Of a stretch of 64,000 bases of DNA, positions 38,187 to 45,917 are shown piece after piece (the stretch's first letter is position 1; every line of letters starts with the position of its first letter). Location of the stretch: positions 124,001-188,000 of the forward strand of contig NZ_JAFLQZ010000004.1 in the NCBI RefSeq assembly GCF_017313265.1. The letters are read 5' to 3'. This stretch comes from Hymenobacter telluris. Lineage in GTDB: Bacteria > Bacteroidota > Bacteroidia > Cytophagales > Hymenobacteraceae. The position numbers were made by a program, and so were the translations under genes. Below the pieces are notes generated by a model. It saw only the letters and a list, made by a program, of their open reading frames with translations, was not told where the DNA came from and made no database searches.

Positions 38187-39134
38187 TTGAATACTTCCAA
38201 ACCTTTGGGTAAGCTCATTGCCATCGGCGGCAACGAAGACAAGGGCACCTACCCCAACCCTCGTACTAAGAAAAAATACTACCTCAACTTTTTTGAGCTT
38301 GGTATCTTGAAAAGAGTGGTTCTCGAATCCGGCAAAGAAGACCCGCGCATCGAAGTCATTACTACGGCTTCGATGATTCCGGAGGAGGTTGCCAAAAGCT
38401 ACCTCAATTCCTTTGCCATGCTCAACTGCCACCAGGTAGGCATCATGGATATCCGGACGCCGGAAGACGCGCTGCTGCCCGAGTACGTGGAGCGGCTGCG
38501 CAAAGCCGACGTAGTGATGATGAGCGGCGGCAACCAGTCGCGGCTTACCCAGATGTTTGGGGGCACCGAGTTTTTGCGGGTGCTCAAGCAGCGCTACCAC
38601 AAGTCGCCGAACTTTATTATTGCGGGCACTTCGGCCGGAGCCATGGCCATGTCACAAACGATGATTTCGGGGGGCAGCGTACCCGATGCCCTGATGAAGG
38701 GCGCCGTGAAGATGGGCACCGGCCTGGGTTTGCTCGACACGGTGGTGATTGACTCGCACTTCGTGAAGCGCGGCCGTTTCGGGCGGCTCATCGAGGCCGT
38801 GGCCCTGCACCCCAAGCTCATCGGCATCGGGCTCGGCGAAGATACCGGTGTGCTGATTACGGGTGGCAACCAGTTCGAAGCCATCGGCTCCAACCTGGTA
38901 GTTATCATGGACGGCCACAAGCTGGAACATAACAATGCCACGGCCGCCCGCAAAGGCGAAGCCATTTCCATCGAGAACATGCTGCTGCACGTGCTGGTGA
39001 AAGGCAACGTATACGACGTGGTGCAGCGCGAATTCTACCCGAACCTGAAGCTGCTCCTCCAAGCCGCCGAATCAGAGCAACTGGTAGCCGATAAGCCTGC
39101 CAATGCTCCGTCTTCCGTCTCCACTGACGTTTAG
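38187..39134 (+). CDS. cphB: Cyanophycinase (S51 serine peptidase)
   Basis: The 315-aa protein has GKLIAIGGNEDKG at the N-terminus, MMSGGNQSRLTQMF, and the nucleophile Ser in AGTSAGAMAMS, all typical of cyanophycinase. It cuts the Asp-Arg polymer cyanophycin into beta-Asp-Arg dipeptides. The isoaspartyl peptidase that splits those dipeptides is at 41829-42812, separated by mercury genes and an IS110 element. No cyanophycin synthetase lies in the window. The start is a TTG at 38187; no ATG precedes the first conserved strand. Confidence 0.9.
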   Translation: MNTSKPLGKLIAIGGNEDKGTYPNPRTKKKYYLNFFELGILKRVVLESGKEDPRIEVITTASMIPEEVAKSYLNSFAMLNCHQVGIMDIRTPEDALLPEYVERLRKADVVMMSGGNQSRLTQMFGGTEFLRVLKQRYHKSPNFIIAGTSAGAMAMSQTMISGGSVPDALMKGAVKMGTGLGLLDTVVIDSHFVKRGRFGRLIEAVALHPKLIGIGLGEDTGVLITGGNQFEAIGSNLVVIMDGHKLEHNNATAARKGEAISIENMLLHVLVKGNVYDVVQREFYPNLKLLLQAAESEQLVADKPANAPSSVSTDV

Positions 39135-39149
39135 CAGTCTGCTTCGTTG

Positions 39150-39204
39150 TTTTCCACTAAAAATCCCCGTTTCCAGGCCGGAAACGGGGATTTTTAGTGG
39201 AAAA
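39150..39204. terminator. Intrinsic terminator of the cyanophycinase gene
   Basis: Exact 25-bp arms (beginning ttttccactaaaaatccccg) around five bases. Confidence 0.8.
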
Positions 39205-39280
39205 CCAAGTTGAATTCCGTCCGTCGGCTACTCCTTATATCCTATGTTTACCGCAAGAGAGGTTTCAGCTCTAAAAGTAT

Positions 39281-39331
39281 GATGTTTTAGCTTTTGCTTA
39301 AATACGCAAATAGTATCTTTGCTAAAACATC
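39281..39331. promoter_or_regulatory. Inverted repeat, likely ArsR operator
   Basis: Arms gatgttttagc (39281-39291) and gctaaaacatc (39321-39331) are exact complements, 29 bases apart, and straddle the promoter. This is where an ArsR repressor would block transcription. Confidence 0.6.
39294..39321 (+). promoter_or_regulatory. Promoter of the arsR-merTP operon
   Basis: TTG at 39294-39296, 17 bases, then TATCTTTG at 39314-39321: a good match to the Bacteroidota -33/-7 consensus. The arsR ATG is 15 bases downstream, so the leader is very short. Confidence 0.65.
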
Positions 39332-39335
39332 GTTC

Positions 39336-39713
39336 ATGAAATCAACCTCCTGTATCCGGGTATTCGCTGACACCGAACACATCCAGCACTGCCAAACACA
39401 CTTGTCACACGTCGAACCTGTGCTGCAGTCCTTGGCTTCCTTACTTGCTTTGGCTGGCAACGAGGTGCGCCTGAAGATCCTGTTCCTGTTGGCTCAGGGT
39501 CAGCAATTATGTGTCTGTGACATCGCCGATGTGCTGAAAATGACCGTTTCGGCTGTTTCGCAGCATTTACGGAAGCTCAAGGATGGCGGTGTACTCCACG
39601 CGCACAAGGTTGGCCAGACCGTATTTTATGTCCTGAGTGACCGGCATTTGCCGATTCTGCAACCGCTTCTCACAGGCATGTCAACGACGACTACTCGCCA
39701 AATCGCACCATGA
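39336..39713 (+). CDS. ArsR/SmtB-family metal-responsive repressor
   Basis: The ATG at 39336 gives 125 aa. The winged helix includes LCVCDIADVLKMTVSAVSQHLRKLKDGGVLHAHKVGQTVFYVL. CVC in helix alpha3 is the classic ArsR-type thiolate site; an N-terminal CIR and a CQTH segment could add ligands. It overlaps merTP by ATGA, so it is the first gene of that operon and probably derepresses it on Hg(II) or similar soft metal ions. Its operator overlaps the promoter. Confidence 0.9.
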   Translation: MKSTSCIRVFADTEHIQHCQTHLSHVEPVLQSLASLLALAGNEVRLKILFLLAQGQQLCVCDIADVLKMTVSAVSQHLRKLKDGGVLHAHKVGQTVFYVLSDRHLPILQPLLTGMSTTTTRQIAP

Positions 39714-40327
39714 GTACTTCTCCTTCCTCCCAAAAACCGCTAATTGGAGCTGGCCTGCTAGCGGCGCTGGCTGCGTCGCTGTGTTGCATCACGCCATTGC
39801 TGGCGGTCTTGGGAGGCCTAAGCGGCGTGGCGTCTACTTTTGCTTGGCTCGACCCGCTACGCCCTTACTCGGTGGCACTGACCGTGGTCGCGCTGGGCGT
39901 TGCCTGGTATCAGCAGTTCAAACCCGCGCCGGCCGCCGATGCCTGCGGCTGCGCAGTGGACGCGAAGCCCTCATTGATGCAATCGAAAGGCTTTTTGGGC
40001 GCGGTAACGGTGCTGGCGGCGCTGCTGCTAGGCTTTCCCTATTATGGCGCCAGGTTCTATCCAACGCCCGCCGCGCCCGTGGTGGTAGCCATGGATGAAG
40101 CCGTACCGGTCTGGCAAACCGCGAATTTCCGCATTGGGGGCATGACCTGCGATGCCTGCGCGAAACACGTCGAGCACGCGGTGCAGCAGGTGCCGGGCGT
40201 GCAGGCCGTGACCGTCTCCTACGACCAGGGCACTGCCCAAGTTCGCTTTAATGCGGCCAAAAGCCCCGCCGCCCAGGTCGCGCAAGCCATTACAGGCACC
40301 GGGTACACCGTACTGGCCACGAACTAA
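39710..40327 (+). CDS. merT: Mercuric transport fusion protein MerTP
   Basis: The 205-aa protein has three membrane helices, the first containing the vicinal cysteines SLCCITPL used by MerT, and a CGCAVD cytoplasmic-loop pair. The C-terminal 70 residues form an HMA domain with GMTCDACAKHVEHAV, equivalent to the periplasmic scavenger MerP. It carries Hg(II) into the cell for reduction. No merA is found in the window, although it would normally follow. Confidence 0.9.
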   Translation: MSTSPSSQKPLIGAGLLAALAASLCCITPLLAVLGGLSGVASTFAWLDPLRPYSVALTVVALGVAWYQQFKPAPAADACGCAVDAKPSLMQSKGFLGAVTVLAALLLGFPYYGARFYPTPAAPVVVAMDEAVPVWQTANFRIGGMTCDACAKHVEHAVQQVPGVQAVTVSYDQGTAQVRFNAAKSPAAQVAQAITGTGYTVLATN

Positions 40328-40340
40328 CCGCTTCTGTTCT

Positions 40341-40574
40341 ATGCACACGCTCGAATCCAACCCCCCTCAGCTTATTTCTGTGCTGACCTGCCCGGTTTGT
40401 ACGCACGCGCAGGCGGAGCAAATGCCCACCGACGCTTGCCAATATTTTTATGAGTGTACCAGTTGCCATACGGTGCTCAAACCGCTGCCGGGGGACTGCT
40501 GTGTGTACTGTTCGTATGGAACAGTGCCCTGTCCGCCCATCCAGCAGCAGGGCCCAGGAAGTTGTTGTAGCTAA
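40341..40574 (+). CDS. GDCCVxC-domain small cysteine-rich protein
   Basis: The 77-aa product carries TCPVCTHAQAEQMP, a CTSC pair, and the signature GDCCVYCSYGTVPCPPIQ, with a CC pair at the C-terminus. The GDCCVxC family occurs in mercury and soft-metal operons, sometimes as selenoproteins; here all positions are Cys. It probably binds Hg(II) or shuttles it. It lies 13 bases after merTP and is the last gene before the IS110 element. Confidence 0.85.
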   Translation: MHTLESNPPQLISVLTCPVCTHAQAEQMPTDACQYFYECTSCHTVLKPLPGDCCVYCSYGTVPCPPIQQQGPGSCCS

Positions 40575-40580
40575 AAGTGC

Positions 40581-40790
40581 CTTCCTTGAGGGACTCTGAC
40601 AAGGAAGAGGGCGGAGTAAGATTCCTCCTTATATCAGGGCTTCGAGCTCGTCATATATGACAATCCCCGTCTTCTTCTAGGGTTACGTCGAACAGTTCCA
40701 TAAGGCCCCGAGCCTGCATCAGGATAGCGAACGATACTCTAGAATTCCCGTCAGATTTCTTTGTTCATTTCTCACCGCCTACTCCTTATT
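40581..40790 (+). ncRNA. Candidate IS110 bridge RNA
   Basis: In IS110-group elements the guide (bridge) RNA is encoded in the non-coding end next to the recombinase, usually the 5' end. This leader is of suitable length and begins with a cttccttg/caaggaag stem-loop. The target and donor loops were not identified, so this is an inference from family and position. Confidence 0.45.
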
Positions 40791-40793
40791 AAT

Positions 40794-41783
40794 ATGGGTG
40801 CATCCGAATCTACTGCTGTCGTGGGTATTGATGTGAGCAAAGCCACGCTCGCCGTCTGCTACCAAACCCAGGGCCAGGTGCACCATCTGGAGGTGGCCAA
40901 TACCAAAGCCGGCTTTGCGCAACTGGTACAGGCCGGGGGCGCCGACAGCCTGTATGTGCTTGAAGCCACGGGCACGTACTACCTGGCGTTGGCGTACTAT
41001 CTGCACGAACACGGCAGTAAGCTGGCGGTTCTTAACCCGTTGGTGGTCAAGCGCTTTATTCAAATGCACCTGAGCAAGGGCAAGAGTGACCGGAAGGATG
41101 CGCAGTGGCTCATGCGCTTCGGCCAACAACAGCCCACGACGTGCTGGCAGCCCGACGAAGCAGTCCTAGTGGAATGTCGCCAGTTGGAGCAGGTGAGTGA
41201 GCAGCTGTTGAAGCAGAAAACGATGGTCATCAATTCGTTAGAGGCCTTGCAACAGCAACCCATTATCAACGCCGTCGCCCGCCAGCACCTGCAGCAGAGC
41301 CGCCGCCAGCTGGATGAACAGCTCTTGGCCCTTGAAACCGAGATGCTGCATTTATTAGAGCAGCGGTATAGCCAGGAAATGCGCTTGTTAAGCTCGATTC
41401 CCGGCATTGGCCGTAAAACAGCCGGTATGCTGTTGCTTTTCGCCGGCGGCTTTACCCAGTGCATCTCCTACCGACAGCTAATTGCTAAAGCGGGCCTGTC
41501 GCCCCGGGAAAATAGCTCCGGAACCAGGATTCGGGGCAAGGTGCGTATCACAAAAATGGGTGGGGGCTTAATCCGCACCAAGCTCTTCATGTGCAGCTGG
41601 TCGGCCCGCCGGGCCAACACAGCCTGCAAGGCGCTCTACGACCGACTTGTGGCCAAGGGCAAGAATGGCAAAGTCGCCTTGATAGCCGTTTGCAACAAGC
41701 TGCTCAAACAAGCCTTTGCCATCATAAAATCAGGCGTACCCTATCAGGCTGATTTTGCCTCGAAATTGGCCATCAACGCTTGA
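40794..41783 (+). CDS. IS110-family transposase (bridge-RNA recombinase)
   Basis: The ATG at 40794 gives 329 aa. The N-terminal RuvC-like DEDD domain has VGIDVSKATLAV, the Glu in VLEATGTYY and two Asp in KSDRKDAQWL. The C-terminal Tnp_20 domain has SIPGIGRKTA and AGLSPRENSSGTRIRG with the candidate serine nucleophile. It is intact, so the element may be active. The gene sits between the mercury cluster and an isoaspartyl peptidase. Confidence 0.92.
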   Translation: MGASESTAVVGIDVSKATLAVCYQTQGQVHHLEVANTKAGFAQLVQAGGADSLYVLEATGTYYLALAYYLHEHGSKLAVLNPLVVKRFIQMHLSKGKSDRKDAQWLMRFGQQQPTTCWQPDEAVLVECRQLEQVSEQLLKQKTMVINSLEALQQQPIINAVARQHLQQSRRQLDEQLLALETEMLHLLEQRYSQEMRLLSSIPGIGRKTAGMLLLFAGGFTQCISYRQLIAKAGLSPRENSSGTRIRGKVRITKMGGGLIRTKLFMCSWSARRANTACKALYDRLVAKGKNGKVALIAVCNKLLKQAFAIIKSGVPYQADFASKLAINA

Positions 41784-41828
41784 CTTTTAACACAGTTCAT
41801 ATATAGGTGCAAAAACCAGCTGCCGGAG

Positions 41829-42812
41829 TTAGTCTTTGTAAATCCCAATGTAAAGGCCGGACTCGGTGAAACTACCCCGGTACATGCCTTCGGAATTGAA
41901 CGGCAGCGCCACGTTGCCGGCGGCATCTACGGCCACTAGGCCACCCTCCCCGCCCACCGGCGCCAGCTTGTCGTGCACCACCACGCGGCAGGCTTCGGCC
42001 AGGGTCAGCCCGCGGTATTCCATCAGGCAGCTGATGTCGTGTGCCACCATGGCTCGCAGGAAATATTCGCCGTGCCCGGTGCAGCTAATGGCGCAGGTGC
42101 GGTTATCGGCGAAAGTACCCGCCCCGATGATGGGTGAGTCGCCGATGCGGGAGTAGCGCTTGTTGGTCATGCCGCCGGTGCTGGTGGCAGCGGCCAGGTT
42201 GCCGTGCTGGTCGCGGGCTACGGCTCCCACGGTACCCATTTTCTTTTTCGGGTCTTCGTTGGGAAAGGCGCCAGGTTCTTCCAGCGGCGCTTCGGCGGCC
42301 AAAGCCTGGCTGTGGTCGAGGCGCATCCGGCCTTCCAACAAAGCTTCCTGCAATTGCTCGAACCGGTGCTCCGTGAAAAAGTATTCGGCCGGTTGGGTGG
42401 GCAGACCATGCTCGCGCGCCAGCTCGTCGGCCCCAGGATACGCCAGCAGCACATGGTCGGTTTTCTCCATCACGAGGCGCGCGGCCCGAATGGGGTTCTG
42501 CACGGCCCGCACGCCGGTTACGGCTCCGGCCGCCCGGTTGCGCCCGTCCATAATGGCGGCGTCCATTTCCTGGTGCCCTTCGTGGGTAAATACGGCGCCC
42601 CGACCTGCATTAAACAGCGGATTGTCTTCGAGGCTGCGCACGGCCAGCTCCACGGCATCCAAGGCCGGGCCACCGTCGCGCAGCACGGCGTAGCCAACTT
42701 CCAGGCTCTCCCGCAGGGCGGCTTGGTAGGCGAGTTCTTTTTCCGGCGTCATGAGGGCGGGCGAAATGGTACCAGCACCACCGTGGATGGCCAGCGCGAA
42801 GGGATGATTCAT
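41829..42812 (-). CDS. Isoaspartyl peptidase/L-asparaginase (Ntn hydrolase)
   Basis: The ATG at 42812 gives 327 aa with FALAIHGGAGTI at the N-terminus and the autocleavage site KKKMGTVGAVA, whose Thr becomes the N-terminal nucleophile of the beta chain. GGMTNKRYSRIGDSPIIGAGT and TGHGEYFLR bind substrate. It removes isoAsp dipeptides; with cyanophycinase it would complete cyanophycin breakdown to Asp and Arg. There is no signal peptide. Confidence 0.92.
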   Translation of the reverse strand: MNHPFALAIHGGAGTISPALMTPEKELAYQAALRESLEVGYAVLRDGGPALDAVELAVRSLEDNPLFNAGRGAVFTHEGHQEMDAAIMDGRNRAAGAVTGVRAVQNPIRAARLVMEKTDHVLLAYPGADELAREHGLPTQPAEYFFTEHRFEQLQEALLEGRMRLDHSQALAAEAPLEEPGAFPNEDPKKKMGTVGAVARDQHGNLAAATSTGGMTNKRYSRIGDSPIIGAGTFADNRTCAISCTGHGEYFLRAMVAHDISCLMEYRGLTLAEACRVVVHDKLAPVGGEGGLVAVDAAGNVALPFNSEGMYRGSFTESGLYIGIYKD

Positions 42813-42920
42813 GCGCAATAAAAAATCAGCTAAAGAAAAAAACAGAACGGTAAACCAAAGGTACGCAGGCTCCTGAGCTCAACACTGCTAAAATGGATAG
42901 CCTAACCCCGTTTTTTTTCG

Positions 42921-42928
42921 TACGTTTG
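42921..42928 (+). promoter_or_regulatory. Bacteroidota -7 element TACGTTTG
   Basis: Matches TAnnTTTG, 35 bases before the DUF3127 gene; no clear -33 TTG at the ideal distance. Confidence 0.45.
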
Positions 42929-42963
42929 ATCTACTGTTTTCAACACCCCAAACTATTTACCTT

Positions 42964-43386
42964 ATGGCTTACGATGCTACCGGCCGCCTGCACGAAATCT
43001 TCGATGAACAGCAGGTGAGCGAGAAATTCCGCAAGCGCGAGTTCGTGCTGGAAGTTGTAGATGGCCAGTACCCCGAGCATATCAAGTTCCAATTGGTGCA
43101 GGATAAAACCGCCCTCATCGACCCGTTCAAAGTGGGCGACGAGGTTAAAATTGCGTTCAACCTCCGGGGCCGCGGCTTCAACAAAAACGGCCAGATGCTG
43201 TACTTCACCAACCTGGAAGCATGGCGCATTGAGCCAGCTGCCGGCGGTGGCGCTGCGGCACCACAGGGCGGTGGCTACCAGCAAGCGGCTCCTCGGGCTG
43301 CGGCTCCTGCCGCCAACCAGAACCCCAACCTGCGCGCTTCGGCCGCTCCCATTGCCTCCGACGACGACAACGACCTGCCTTTCTAA
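42964..43386 (+). CDS. DUF3127 OB-fold, SSB-like protein
   Basis: Residues 1-95 match DUF3127: YDATGRLHEIFDEQQVSEKFRKREFVLEV, then VGDEVKIAFNLRGRGF. A Gly/Gln/Ala/Pro-rich linker follows, and the C-terminus is SDDDNDLPF. That acidic tip with a terminal Pro-Phe is nearly identical to the protein-recruiting tail of single-stranded DNA-binding proteins. It probably binds ssDNA or RNA and partners of SSB. The family is typical of Bacteroidota. Confidence 0.85.
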   Translation: MAYDATGRLHEIFDEQQVSEKFRKREFVLEVVDGQYPEHIKFQLVQDKTALIDPFKVGDEVKIAFNLRGRGFNKNGQMLYFTNLEAWRIEPAAGGGAAAPQGGGYQQAAPRAAAPAANQNPNLRASAAPIASDDDNDLPF

Positions 43387-43415
43387 GCTGGATACGTTGG
43401 CGCTTGCCGACTACC

Positions 43416-43449
43416 AAAATGCCGCTTCCGCTTCCGGAAGCGGCATTTT
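43416..43449 (+). terminator. Intrinsic terminator of the DUF3127 gene
   Basis: Exact 15-bp arms (aaaatgccgcttccg and complement) around cttc, with a T tract. Confidence 0.8.
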
Positions 43450-43572
43450 TTATGGCCGGCGGCTTTGTGTGGTAAACACCGGGCAAAAGTGTTCCTGTTC
43501 AGTGAGAGGTACTATCTTGTGCACAACTCCCGCCCCCACATCAGCTTTCTTCCACCCTTTACGCTCCCGCCC

Positions 43573-44712
43573 ATGCCCGACGTACCTGAAACCACCCGCA
43601 TCAGCCAGTATGCTCCCGCCGAGCAGCGCGCAGCTTCGGAAGTGCCGGCTGCTAGCGGCTTTCCTGGGCTCATCACCCGCGAAAACGAGCCGCAGAATCT
43701 GGAGTTCCCCTTTCCTAGCCTGGCAGGCCGCCTGACGCCCACCAGCCAATTCTATATTCGCAGCCACTTCCCCATTCCGGATTTGTCTGTTGAAGGCTGG
43801 CGTTTAACAATTAACGGAGCCGTAGAACATGAGCTGACGCTGACTTACGACGAGCTACGCCAACTGCCTGCCACCACGGTTTCGGCTACGCTGGAATGCG
43901 CCGGCAACGGACGGGCCCGCTTGGCGCCCAAGCCCAAGGGGCTGCTGTGGGAACAAGGTGCCGTCGGCAACGCCGAATGGACCGGGGTGCCGCTAACCGT
44001 GCTGCTGGCCCGCGCCGGCGTGAAAGCCGAGGCTATAGAAGTTGTTTTCGAGGGCGCCGACCGGGGCGAAATAAACGAAGACCCCAAGTCACCGGGGGCT
44101 ATTCACTTTGCGCGCAGTTTGCCGCTGGCCAAGGCGCAGCAGGGGGAAGTGCTGGTGGTATACGCCATGAACGGCCAGCCGCTGCCGCCGGAGCACGGCT
44201 TCCCGGTGCGCTTGGTGGTACCGGGCTGGTATGGCATGGCTTCGATTAAGTGGCTGACTACCATCACAGTCTCTACTGTTCCCTTCGACGGCTACTGGCA
44301 GACCATTGAGTACGCCTACTGGCAACGCACGCAGGGCCACCCGACTATGACTCCCGTCGCAGAAATGCAGGTGAAAGCAGAAATTGCCCGGCCTATGCTG
44401 CACGAAGCGTTGGCCGCTGGCGTGCCGTACCGCGTGCACGGTGCCGCCTGGACCGGCGAAGGCGCCATTGCCAAAGTGGAAGTCAGCACTGATGGCGGCG
44501 GCACTTGGCAACCGGCTACGCTGCTGGAACAGGACGTGCCGTTTACCTGGCGGCTGTGGGAATACCACTGGGCGCCGGCCGCGGCAGGCCGGCACAAGCT
44601 GCTGGCCCGCGCCACCGACGAACAGGGCCAGACCCAGCCCCTGGAACACAGCAAGGACCGGCGCACTTATATGATTAACCGCGTGGCTTCGGTGGAGGTG
44701 CTGGTGCAGTAG
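43573..44712 (+). CDS. Sulfite-oxidase-like molybdopterin oxidoreductase
   Basis: The ATG at 43573 gives 379 aa. The catalytic domain contains SATLECAGNGR, whose Cys would ligate molybdenum, EWTGVPLTVLL and GFPVRLVVPGWYGMASIKWL. The C-terminal part (VAEMQVKAEIARP... TEQG-like strands) is the Mo-co dimerisation Ig-like domain. The frame lacks a Tat or Sec signal at this start, so the protein may be cytoplasmic. Substrate is probably sulfite or an S-oxide. No partner cytochrome is adjacent. Confidence 0.88.
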   Translation: MPDVPETTRISQYAPAEQRAASEVPAASGFPGLITRENEPQNLEFPFPSLAGRLTPTSQFYIRSHFPIPDLSVEGWRLTINGAVEHELTLTYDELRQLPATTVSATLECAGNGRARLAPKPKGLLWEQGAVGNAEWTGVPLTVLLARAGVKAEAIEVVFEGADRGEINEDPKSPGAIHFARSLPLAKAQQGEVLVVYAMNGQPLPPEHGFPVRLVVPGWYGMASIKWLTTITVSTVPFDGYWQTIEYAYWQRTQGHPTMTPVAEMQVKAEIARPMLHEALAAGVPYRVHGAAWTGEGAIAKVEVSTDGGGTWQPATLLEQDVPFTWRLWEYHWAPAAAGRHKLLARATDEQGQTQPLEHSKDRRTYMINRVASVEVLVQ

Positions 44713-44907
44713 CAGCCAAACAGCTTCTGCCTCTAGCCCGAGCAGTTGCCAGGCAGCTCATACTAACGCCGCTACCGGTAAACTTCGCCAAGGCGGCTTG
44801 ATTACCAATTCTTCCGGCTGCCACAAACCCTGCACCAGCTTCCCTGCGTTTATAGCGGCGTACTGCTTTCCTACGGCCTGCTTTTTGTTTCACCGTATCT
44901 GCCCCGC

Positions 44908-45783
44908 ATGGCTGTTCCTGTTCCTGGCTTTCTTGTTGGTAAAACTGCGCTGGTCACGGGCGCCAGCAGTGGTATTGGTTTGGTAACAGCCCGCGAGCTG
45001 GCCCGGCGCGGGGCACGTGTAATTATGGTGGCCCGCAACCCCGACAAAGCGGAACGCGCCCGCACCGCCATCCAGTTTACTGTTCCGCAGGCCCGGTTAG
45101 ATGTGCGCCTCTGCGACCTATCGTTGCTGAGCAACGTGCGGCAGTTGGCCCAAGACCTGGCCCGCGACTACAGCCAGTTGGATATTCTCGTCAATAATGC
45201 CGGCATCATGCCGGGGCCTTTCACGCTGACTGCCGAAGGCCATGAACTGAGTTGGGCCACCAACCACCTATCGGTTTTCGCCCTCACGCAGCTGTTGCTG
45301 CCGCTGCTTACCGCCGCCAAAGCGGGCCGGATTGTGACGGTAGCGTCGGAAGCGCACTGGCTGGGCGAAATTGAAGCCTCGCAGGAAGTGCGCAACGACC
45401 CCGAAAAATACAGCTGGCTCACTGCCTACGCCGACTCCAAGCTGGCCAACATCCTGTTCACCAATGAACTGGCCTACCGGCTGGAGCTGACCAACGTAAC
45501 GGCCAACTGCCTGCACCCCGGCATGGTGAATACCGGGTTGGTACATGCGGGTAGCTCCTGGGCTATGAAAGCGTTGTGGTGGCCGGCCAAGCCGTTTATG
45601 ATTAGTCCGGAGCGAGGTGCCCAAACCACCCTATACCTGGCCACGGCTCCGGAAGTAGCCAAGGTGAGCGGCAGCTACTTCAAAAACTCCCGGCCCGGCC
45701 GTAGTTCTGCCCGCGCCCAAAACCGCACCGATGCCGCCCGATTATGGCGCATTTCGGAAGAAGAAACGGGGCTGGGTTTGTAG
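44908..45783 (+). CDS. Short-chain dehydrogenase/reductase (retinol dehydrogenase-like)
   Basis: The 291-aa protein has the NAD(P) loop TGASSGIG, DILVNNAGIM and the catalytic Tyr/Lys in TAYADSKLANIL, with NCLHPGMVNTGL after it. An Arg after the nucleotide strand (VARNPDKAER) suggests NADPH preference. Substrate unknown; the subgroup reduces a range of aldehydes and ketones. No signal peptide. Confidence 0.9.
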   Translation: MAVPVPGFLVGKTALVTGASSGIGLVTARELARRGARVIMVARNPDKAERARTAIQFTVPQARLDVRLCDLSLLSNVRQLAQDLARDYSQLDILVNNAGIMPGPFTLTAEGHELSWATNHLSVFALTQLLLPLLTAAKAGRIVTVASEAHWLGEIEASQEVRNDPEKYSWLTAYADSKLANILFTNELAYRLELTNVTANCLHPGMVNTGLVHAGSSWAMKALWWPAKPFMISPERGAQTTLYLATAPEVAKVSGSYFKNSRPGRSSARAQNRTDAARLWRISEEETGLGL

Positions 45784-45822
45784 CCTATTTCCAGTGAAGC
45801 TGGTTATAGAAATGGTCACAAA

Positions 45823-45865
45823 CGTTGTACCGTATTTTTCATTTATTAGAAAATAAGGTACAACG
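45823..45865. promoter_or_regulatory. Inverted repeat upstream of the AlbA_2 gene
   Basis: Arms cgttgtaccgtatttt and aaaataaggtacaacg (16 bp, one mismatch) around 11 bases. It lies between SDR stop and AlbA_2 start, and could be an operator or terminator. Confidence 0.45.
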
Positions 45866-45917
45866 TGTACTGCCACACCCGCTAAAAGCCCCCCTCCGCG
45901 TAGCAGCCTACACTACT

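Larger units (their letters stand above)
40575..41828 (+). mobile_element. IS110-family insertion sequence (ends approximate)
   Basis: The interval includes an IS110 transposase with 219 bases of 5' non-coding DNA and 45 bases of 3' non-coding DNA. IS110 elements lack long terminal inverted repeats, so exact ends cannot be read from one copy; the limits given are the neighbouring stop codons. An 8-bp hairpin (40581-40588/40600-40607) opens the leader. Confidence 0.7.

Noticed and set aside
39336..40574. Arsenic resistance operon
   Set aside because: The ArsR-type regulator precedes MerTP and a GDCCVxC protein; no arsenate reductase or arsenite pump is present.
40648..41806. Shared tcatatat near both presumed ends of the IS110 element as its core site
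   Set aside because: Eight AT-rich bases can match by chance; ends cannot be fixed from a single copy.
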